DNA from: Jeotgalibacillus campisalis
GTDB lineage: Bacteria; Bacillota; Bacilli; Bacillales; Jeotgalibacillaceae
Assembly (NCBI RefSeq): GCF_000829515.1
Contig: NZ_JXRR01000017.1
Coordinates: 372,001-436,000 of the forward strand
Length of the DNA stretch: 64,000 bases
Direction: 5' to 3'
The translations under genes and the position numbers were made by a program. Of the stretch, positions 57,185 through 64,000 are shown in pieces (the first letter of the stretch is position 1; every line of letters begins with the position of its first letter). The notes beneath the pieces were generated by a model. It saw nothing but the letters and a program-made list of their open reading frames with translations, searched no databases and was not told where the DNA came from.

Positions 57185-57368
57185 GTGTAAAATAATGCAG
57201 CCTATTGTGAATGCATTGATTGATCATTTTGTTCCTATATCATTTAGGTGCATCGCGTAACCCTTGCTGCAGGGCGATGGTGCAAGATGACAAAATGACA
57301 GTGAATGATAAATCACGCGTACGGTTTTTATTTTACAACAAAATAAAAACACAAGGAGGAGTCAACTT
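57185..57368 (+). ncRNA. rpsD leader, probable S4 autoregulatory RNA
   Basis: About 185-nt untranslated leader with a GC-rich, pairing-competent block (GTGCATCGCG..., CCCTTGCTGCAGGG, GCGATGGTGC at about 57248-57284) ahead of an AAGGAGGAG ribosome-binding site. In B. subtilis, ribosomal protein S4 represses its own gene through such a leader. The assignment rests on position and length; I did not fold it fully. Confidence 0.55.
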
Positions 57369-57971
57369 ATGGCTCGTTATACAGGTTCTTCATGGAAAAT
57401 CTCCCGTCGTTTAGGAATTTCACTAAGCGGTACAGGTAAAGAATTAGAAAAGCGTCCTTACGCTCCAGGTCCACATGGTCCAACTCAGCGTAAAAAACTT
57501 TCTGAGTATGGTCTTCAATTACAGGAAAAACAAAAGCTTCGTCATACGTATGGTGTGACTGAGCGTCAATTCCGCAACTTGTTTGACAAAGCAGGTAAAT
57601 TGCAAGGTAAACATGGTGACAACTTCATGATTCTTCTTGAAACACGCCTTGATAACCTTGTTTATCGTATGGGTCTTGCGCGTACTCGCCGCCAGGCACG
57701 TCAGCTTGTTAACCACGGACACGTTACAGTGGACGGATCTCGCGTAGATATCCCTTCATTCAGCGTTAAGCCTGGTCAAGTAATCGGAGTTCGTGAAAAA
57801 TCACGTAAACTAAACATTGTAAAAGAATCAATGGAGCTTAACAGCTACAAGCCTGAATATGTATCATTTGATGCAGACAAGCTTGAAGGAACGTTCACTC
57901 GTTTCCCAGAGCGTACAGAGCTTGCTGCTGATATCAACGAAGCACTTATCGTTGAGTTCTACTCTCGTTAA
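57369..57971 (+). CDS. rpsD: 30S ribosomal protein S4
   Basis: 200 residues, the zinc-free form. [26 protein letters not shown], then [56 protein letters not shown] (S4 RNA-binding domain, about 90-150). Primary 16S rRNA-binding protein that nucleates small-subunit assembly. Monocistronic with its own promoter and terminator, as in B. subtilis. Confidence 0.98.
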   Translation: MARYTGSSWKISRRLGISLSGTGKELEKRPYAPGPHGPTQRKKLSEYGLQLQEKQKLRHTYGVTERQFRNLFDKAGKLQGKHGDNFMILLETRLDNLVYRMGLARTRRQARQLVNHGHVTVDGSRVDIPSFSVKPGQVIGVREKSRKLNIVKESMELNSYKPEYVSFDADKLEGTFTRFPERTELAADINEALIVEFYSR

Positions 57972-57998
57972 TTTTAACGAAGATCAGCTTTTCATTAC

Positions 57999-58045
57999 AA
58001 AGTCCAGAAGCCTTGTTCATCAAGGTTTCTGGACTTTTCTTTTTT
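57999..58045 (+). terminator. rpsD terminator
   Basis: AAAGTCCAGAAGCCTTG (57999-58015) pairs with CAAGGTTTCTGGACTTT (58021-58037) with one mismatch, followed by a long U-rich run. It is 27 bp beyond the rpsD stop. Confidence 0.92.
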
Positions 58046-58186
58046 AATAAACTATTTTTTCTCTGACTCAATGACAGATACAATGCAGAGAACTATTTAT
58101 TTTCAGTACCTAACGAAAGCCCTTCCTCAATATGATAAGATAAATTCATCTTAAACTGATACTTTACCATTTAGGAGTGACTGTTC

Positions 58187-59350
58187 TTGGAGAAAAAAGA
58201 TATTGCCGGTATAAAAAAACAATTTAAAGCAGACAATGACCTGCTGAAAATCTCTGATATATTTAACGTTTATATAATGAAGGATTCAACAGAAATCTAT
58301 CATGCCCAGAAACAGCCATTTGAGATGCTGGATATTGATCAGCAGGAACTTTTTATGAACAACTTTAAAAAAGTGCTGACTGGAGGATTAAATGAAAAAT
58401 TATTTGAATTAAAATTCCAGCGCGATGCTGATGACAGCAGTCAGCTTATTTTACATAAAGGATTGCTCGGCGGAACGGATGACTGGCAGGACCAGATGCT
58501 GCTCATGACTGAAAAAATGATTAAGGACCACCCTAATGAGAAAGATACAGTTATTACCTTTATCCGTGCAGAGTATATGAAGCCGATGAAAAGCCGGAGC
58601 GACGAAGCGGAAACAAGCGACCGTGATGCTGTTTATGCTCATCGCTTCATCCTGTGCAGTGTTAACAAGACAGAGGAACCGAAAAAAGAAATCCAATTTG
58701 ATTATATTGAAAAAGAGTTTAAATACAAAATAGAAGTGGACCCTGTCATCGATTTGAAAAATCCGCTCACAGGTTTTCTTTTCCCATGCTTCACCAATCA
58801 TTCTGCTGATGTAAATCACATTTTGTATACGGCCGGTAAAGCAAATGAGCCTGACTATCGCTTTATAGAAGAAGTATTAAATGGCGAAGAAATAATGACA
58901 GCTAAAGAAGATAAAGCAGTATTTGAAGAAGTGATCAAGAATGTAGTAGGAGATCAGCTTTCCCCTTCTACTCTTGCGAAAGTTTACAGTGAAATAAATA
59001 CTACAATTGAAGAAAATGAAGAAGAAGAATCACCTAAGCTAGATTATAAAGATGTAGAGCGTGTATTAACCAACAGCGGTGAAAAAGTGGACAGTGAAAA
59101 GATCAAAGAAGCGTTTGGACTGATCACCGACAATGAATCCTATGAGTTGAAAGCAAGCAGTATCGTTCCAAAATACAAATCAAAATCCATCAAAATAAAT
59201 ACAAAAGTCGCCAGTATTTCAATCAGCCCCCAGGACTTGCAATATGTAAGGCAAGTTAACTATGACGGCAAACGATGTATTATGATTGAAATCGAAGAAG
59301 ATGCAGAGATTGATGGATTTAAAATGCTGCCTGAAGCATTTGGTGAATAA
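58187..59350 (+). CDS. DUF4317 family protein
   Basis: 387 residues from TTG 58187 (GGAGTG upstream), acidic and soluble, with no membrane segment or signal peptide. It matches the DUF4317 family by its N-terminus (KKDIAGIKKQFKADNDLLKISDIFNVYI), FLFPCFTNHSADVNHILYTAGKANEPD and the C-terminal SISISPQDLQYVRQVNYDGKRCIMIEIEEDAEIDGF. No catalytic motif is recognisable. It is inserted between rpsD and tyrS. Function unknown. Confidence 0.8.
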   Translation: MEKKDIAGIKKQFKADNDLLKISDIFNVYIMKDSTEIYHAQKQPFEMLDIDQQELFMNNFKKVLTGGLNEKLFELKFQRDADDSSQLILHKGLLGGTDDWQDQMLLMTEKMIKDHPNEKDTVITFIRAEYMKPMKSRSDEAETSDRDAVYAHRFILCSVNKTEEPKKEIQFDYIEKEFKYKIEVDPVIDLKNPLTGFLFPCFTNHSADVNHILYTAGKANEPDYRFIEEVLNGEEIMTAKEDKAVFEEVIKNVVGDQLSPSTLAKVYSEINTTIEENEEEESPKLDYKDVERVLTNSGEKVDSEKIKEAFGLITDNESYELKASSIVPKYKSKSIKINTKVASISISPQDLQYVRQVNYDGKRCIMIEIEEDAEIDGFKMLPEAFGE

Positions 59351-59367
59351 ATAATTATTCCTTATAA

Positions 59368-59386
59368 ACAAGAGCCTGGGACATAA
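59368..59386. repeat. Solo terminal-repeat remnant of the A-type element
   Basis: AGAGCCTGGGACATAA (59371-59386) matches the outer end of the A-type repeats, but no core or opposite end follows. It sits between the DUF4317 gene and a truncated gene, consistent with a deletion scar. Confidence 0.45.
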
Positions 59387-59442
59387 CCTTACTTTTGACC
59401 AATTAACTAACAGGAAAAGGTTCTATTGGTAGAATGGGGTCT

Positions 59443-59706
59443 TTATCTACTACACATTTCTTCAGCAAGCCTTTTCAATTCAACAGCACGATTGGACAGG
59501 AAATTTTTCATGTATTTTTCCAGGAACAATTTATCGGCACCCCTCCCGAGAAGGCCTAAAGGCGAACGATAATCGAAAATATCCGTCATTACGGTGAGAT
59601 TGCCTTCTTCTTTAAACTCATGGGAGTGTATAAAGGATTTAAATGCACCTTTTATCATCTTATCTTGAAAAAAATAGGCACTTTCATTCTCCCCTTTCTG
59701 TACAGA
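59443..59706 (-). pseudogene. C-terminal fragment of an SRPBCC family gene
   Basis: The frame reads FFQDKMIKGAFKSFIHSHEF, then LTVMTDIFDYRSPLGLLGRGADKLFLEKYMKNFL, typical of the C-terminal half of SRPBCC ligand-binding proteins (about 150 residues when complete). Upstream in frame a TGA at 59707-59709 closes the frame, and the sequence beyond is the tyrS terminator and tyrS itself, so the N-terminal half is missing. An ATG at 59658 lacks a ribosome-binding site. Most simply a decayed gene. Confidence 0.65.
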
Positions 59707-59730
59707 TCATAAAATGATTCTTTATACAAC

Positions 59731-59770
59731 AAATGAGTGTGGGATCCCTGTAAAGGTCCCACACTCATTT
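59731..59770 (-). terminator. Terminator after tyrS
   Basis: A perfect 14-bp stem (59731-59744 with 59757-59770) with a 12-nt loop lies 2 bp past the tyrS stop. The minus-strand U-run is weak. Confidence 0.75.
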
Positions 59771-59772
59771 TC

Positions 59773-61149
<1,377 letters not shown>

Positions 61150-61190
61150 TACTTTATCCAGCTTCTGCGGCCAGGCCCTCGAGGTTTTAA

Positions 61191-61272
61191 GTCCCGCATC
61201 AACGGAGGCATGAACCCCCCTCCTTTTGCTCCGGGCCTTAAACTTGTCGGGCCTGAACGGGCCGCTTCAGCT
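61191..61272. repeat. GC-rich repeat C, copy 2
   Basis: Second copy in the same orientation, 41 bp from the first. It differs mainly in the hairpin loop (CATGAACCCCC) and in GCCTGAACGGGCC. The separating bases (61150-61190) include GCGGCCAGGCCCTCGAGG. Copy 2 ends 7 bp before the T-box terminator U-run. Confidence 0.75.
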
Positions 61273-61279
61273 TTAAATT

Positions 61280-61535
61280 AAAAAAGCGCATAAAAATAGC
61301 CCCTTGCTTATGCAGGGACGCTTTTATGCGCGGTACCACCCAGCTTAAGAGCACATTGGCTCTTCCACTTCATTTCATAACGGATTGTTATCCGGTTTTC
61401 TACGCGGGCAGAAAACAGCTCAGAGAGTGTAATTCGATCAATCCTTTGTAGCGGTTTTCAGCAGCCACCGCTTCTCTAAGTAACAGGGAGGATTTTCTAC
61501 TTATTCTCTTCATTGCTTCGTTATTTAATTAGATA
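61280..61535 (-). promoter_or_regulatory. Tyrosine T-box riboswitch of tyrS
   Basis: The T-box sequence GGGTGGTACCGCG (minus strand, 61341-61329) is intact. It is followed by the terminator hairpin (61286-61330, GCGCATAAAAGCG...) and a U-run at 61280-61285. Upstream are a long stem I region and GAATTACAC near 61429-61434, where a TAC tyrosine codon (61431-61429) can act as specifier. Uncharged tRNA-Tyr would favour antitermination and tyrS expression. Confidence 0.93.
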
Positions 61536-61540
61536 ACGTA

Positions 61541-61570
61541 TTTTTACCACACTGTTTAGTTTTATGTCAA
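61541..61570 (-). promoter_or_regulatory. tyrS promoter
   Basis: TTGACA (61570-61565 on the minus strand), 18-bp spacer and TAAAAA (61546-61541), placed directly before the T-box leader. Confidence 0.75.
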
Positions 61571-61612
61571 GCTCCTTCTTTTTAGCTCGTGCACTTTATG
61601 CCGCAATATCCA

Positions 61613-61639
61613 TTGAATTCCTGCAAAATATGTTATAAT
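61613..61639 (+). promoter_or_regulatory. Candidate promoter of the class A PBP gene
   Basis: TTGAAT (61613-61618) and TATAAT (61634-61639) with a short 15-bp spacer, about 30 bp before the TTG start. The -10 is perfect, and a sequence resembling a second ribosome-binding site (GGGAGG) lies between. Confidence 0.6.
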
Positions 61640-61670
61640 AGGGAGGATGTTTCAAGGAGGATGATAACTA

Positions 61671-64000
61671 TTGGCAGATCGCAAACTACCCTTTAAAGAA
61701 CGTATCGATTCTATAAAATCCGCTTTCGTGAAAGCGGGTGCCGCAAAGAAATTCAGAATATCCTATCAGGTTTTGTGGAATATTTTTTTACTGCTCATTA
61801 TTTTTGGTGTTCTGGGTGCAGCTTTTGCAGGCGGAGTAGGAGCCGGATATTTTGCGTCTCTTGTAAAGGATGAAAAAGTGCTGTCCTATGAATCCCTTCA
61901 AACGGATTTATACGATTACACGGAAACTTCTGATATTTATTTTGACAATGAAGTGTATTTAGGGAAAATCAGAACGGATTTAGAACGCGAAAAAGTAGTC
62001 CTCGATGATGTTTCTCCTCTTCTGATTGATGCTGTAATTTCCACGGAAGATGAATATTTTATGCAGCATGATGGCGTCGTCCCAAAAGCTATTATGCGTG
62101 CTCTTTTCCAGGAAGTCACCAATTCAGCGAACCAGACCGGGGGCAGTACCCTCACCCAGCAATTAATAAAAAATCAGGTACTTACAAATGAAGTCTCTTT
62201 TGACAGAAAAGCAAAAGAAATTCTGCTTGCGCTTCGTGTCGAACGTTTTTTTGAAAAAGAGGAAATCCTACAGGCCTATTTAAATATGGCGGATATGGGA
62301 AGAAACTCCTCCGGTAATAATATTGCCGGCGTTCAAACGGCAGCTCAAGGTATTTTTGGTGTAGATGCCAAAGATCTAACCCTTCCTCAGGCAGCTTTTA
62401 TAGCCGGACTGCCCCAGGCACCTTATGGTTATACCCCTTTTACCAATGCAGGGGAATTAAAGTCGCCTGAAGGTCTTCAGCCGGGTGTGGAAAGAAAACA
62501 GGAAGTTCTTTTTCGAATGCTTCGGGAGGGCTCCATTACACAGGAAGAACACGATGAAGCACTTAATTATGATTTAACACAGGATTTCATCCCTCCTGCC
62601 GCCAGTGCTGTGGATCAATATCCGTATGTAACGCGAGAAGTGGAAGACCGTGCAGTGGATATTTTAAAATACTACCTGGCTGAACAAGACGGCTATCCTA
62701 AAAAACAGGTGGATGATAGTAAACAGCTTAGTGATGAATATAAAGCAATTGCAAAGAGAGATTTAGGACAAAGAGGCTATGAGATTCATTCCACGATTGA
62801 CAAAGAAATATACGATACGATGGAAATAGCGAAAAATCAATACGAAAATTATGGGCCGAATAAAACTGTGATGGATATAGACGATGAAACAGGTAAAAGC
62901 GTGGAAGTAAGCGCCCCTGTTCAGGTAGGATCGATCCTAATGGAAAACCATACAGGGAAAATTATCTCTTTCACCGGCGGCCGTGATTTTGAACAGGAAC
63001 AGACGAATCACGCCACACGTTCTTACCGATCAACCGGTTCAACCATTAAGCCGCTGGTTGTGTATGCGCCAGCTGTTGAATACGGATTGATTGGAGCAGC
63101 GAGCCCGGTTGTGGATGTAAGCTTTACTCATAATGGCTGGTCGCCTGTTAACTTTGTAACAGGCAAGGAATACGGTATTTTGCCTGCAAGAACGGCTCTT
63201 GCCAAATCCCATAACCTTTCTGCCGCACGGCTTTTCGGAAAAATGCTTGCGGATGGGTATGATCCTGGTGAATTTCTTCGAAAAACGAATCCTGAACGAA
63301 TCAGTGAGGCTGAATATTCGTATCCTGCTTTTTCTCTCGGCGGACTCGATCATGGACTGACCGTTGAAGAAAATGTTTCTGCCTATGCAGCGCTCGGAAA
63401 TATGGGGCAATTTAATGAACCGTATATGATTGAAAAAATTCTTGATCAAGAAGGCAATGTGATTTATGAGCATGAAACTGAACCTGAAGAAATTTTTTCA
63501 CCTGCAGCCTCGTATGTGACGCTTGATATGATGCGGGACACGATGATAAATGGCTCAGGTGTTGCAGCTCCGCAAACGTTAAATTTTTCTACTGACTGGG
63601 CATCAAAATCTGGTACCTCAAGTGAGTTTCATGATAACTGGTTTATTGGAACAAACCCAAATATTACATTTGGCATTTGGTTTGGCTATGATCAACCTTC
63701 TTCAATGGGTTCAGAGGCCAGTCGAAGAGCCATTACGCTTTGGGCTCAGATGATGAATAATGCACGAGAAGTAAATCCTGATCTTATTGATCCATCGGAT
63801 AAATTTGCACGTCCTGATGGGGTCGTAAATCAATCAATTTGCTCCTTTACAGGTCTGCCTGCAGACAGTGCATGTTCAGCAGCGGGACTAACAATCGATA
63901 CAATAGCCACCGAAGCCTTTAACCCTTCAGGAGAAAATGAAGGATTATCCACATCTAAATACGTAACCATTAATGGAAAGCGGTATGTTGCACTTGATTC
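61671..64000 (+). CDS. Class A penicillin-binding protein (C-terminus outside window)
   Basis: Partial; at least 776 codons. TTG 61671 is preceded by AAGGAGG. Cytoplasmic N-terminus, membrane anchor (about 35-60), glycosyltransferase GT51 domain (about 85-260; STEDEYFMQHDGV with the catalytic Glu, QTGGSTLTQQLIKNQV, RVERFFEKEEILQAYLNM), then a transpeptidase domain with SxxK as STGSTIKP, SxN as SHN in AKSHNLSAARL, and KSGTS in place of KTG. It builds peptidoglycan at the outer membrane face. Divergent from tyrS; which B. subtilis paralogue it equals is unclear. Confidence 0.92.
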   Translation, partial: MADRKLPFKERIDSIKSAFVKAGAAKKFRISYQVLWNIFLLLIIFGVLGAAFAGGVGAGYFASLVKDEKVLSYESLQTDLYDYTETSDIYFDNEVYLGKIRTDLEREKVVLDDVSPLLIDAVISTEDEYFMQHDGVVPKAIMRALFQEVTNSANQTGGSTLTQQLIKNQVLTNEVSFDRKAKEILLALRVERFFEKEEILQAYLNMADMGRNSSGNNIAGVQTAAQGIFGVDAKDLTLPQAAFIAGLPQAPYGYTPFTNAGELKSPEGLQPGVERKQEVLFRMLREGSITQEEHDEALNYDLTQDFIPPAASAVDQYPYVTREVEDRAVDILKYYLAEQDGYPKKQVDDSKQLSDEYKAIAKRDLGQRGYEIHSTIDKEIYDTMEIAKNQYENYGPNKTVMDIDDETGKSVEVSAPVQVGSILMENHTGKIISFTGGRDFEQEQTNHATRSYRSTGSTIKPLVVYAPAVEYGLIGAASPVVDVSFTHNGWSPVNFVTGKEYGILPARTALAKSHNLSAARLFGKMLADGYDPGEFLRKTNPERISEAEYSYPAFSLGGLDHGLTVEENVSAYAALGNMGQFNEPYMIEKILDQEGNVIYEHETEPEEIFSPAASYVTLDMMRDTMINGSGVAAPQTLNFSTDWASKSGTSSEFHDNWFIGTNPNITFGIWFGYDQPSSMGSEASRRAITLWAQMMNNAREVNPDLIDPSDKFARPDGVVNQSICSFTGLPADSACSAAGLTIDTIATEAFNPSGENEGLSTSKYVTINGKRYVALD

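Noticed and set aside
63039-63473. 144-codon open frame opposite the penicillin-binding protein
   Set aside because: The plus strand encodes an uninterrupted transpeptidase domain with all motifs; the antisense frame has no family features.

Overview
The window is ordinary chromosome of a low-GC, endospore-forming Bacillaceae bacterium. The signs are strong Gram-positive ribosome-binding sites, a tyrosine T-box, CcpA- and CodY-like sites, and sporulation genes (alpha/beta-type SASP, gerW/ytfJ, ytvI, refZ). Gene order closely follows the Bacillus subtilis interval from phoPR through citZ-icd-mdh, pyk-pfkA, accDA, dnaE, argGH, ackA, sppA, thiI, ezrA, rpsD to tyrS. The species cannot be named from this sequence. 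I see no tRNA or rRNA genes, prophage, CRISPR array, transposase or plasmid functions.

Layout. 1-4.3 kb: hflK-hflC (membrane FtsH modulators; hflC runs off the left edge) downstream of the phosphate two-component operon phoP-phoR. 4.5-9.1 kb: a MaoC-like hydratase and the TCA genes citZ-icd-mdh. 9.3-14.4 kb: ytwI, ytvI, fxsA and the glycolytic pair pfkA-pyk. 14.7-18.5 kb: malic enzyme, a FadR-type regulator and accD-accA (pyruvate and malonyl-CoA supply). 19-25.4 kb: dnaE, nrnA, ytpI, ytoI. 25.4-30.9 kb: ytkL, a proline dipeptidase-like enzyme, alanine dehydrogenase, an NCS1 permease and a universal stress protein. 30.9-38.6 kb: argG-argH, an EcsC-like protein, ytxK-ackA, tpx and ytfI-ytfJ. 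39.3-44.7 kb: sppA with an RDD protein, NAD kinase, RarD and a YtcJ amidohydrolase. 44.9-57 kb: sspA, iscS-thiI, braB, ezrA, hisJ/refZ, ytsP, a methionine gamma-lyase and a GGDEF protein. 57-64 kb: rpsD with leader, a DUF4317 gene, an SRPBCC gene remnant, tyrS with its T-box, and a class A penicillin-binding protein that runs off the right edge.

Central carbon flux dominates (glycolysis, malate/pyruvate, TCA, acetate overflow, fatty-acid initiation), and candidate CcpA sites lie before pfkA, citZ, phoP and the methionine gamma-lyase. Most transcription units end in strong hairpins, many shared by convergent genes.

The least explained content is between genes. There are four copies of a roughly 220-bp palindromic, MITE-like element with terminal inverted repeats, two copies of a related hairpin element before dnaE, and a two-copy GC-rich repeat placed between the tyrS T-box and the tyrS start. 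The ald leader has an arrangement of complementary arms compatible with an H-type pseudoknot ending just upstream of the ribosome-binding site. I found no new multigene system; these non-coding structures are the best leads.
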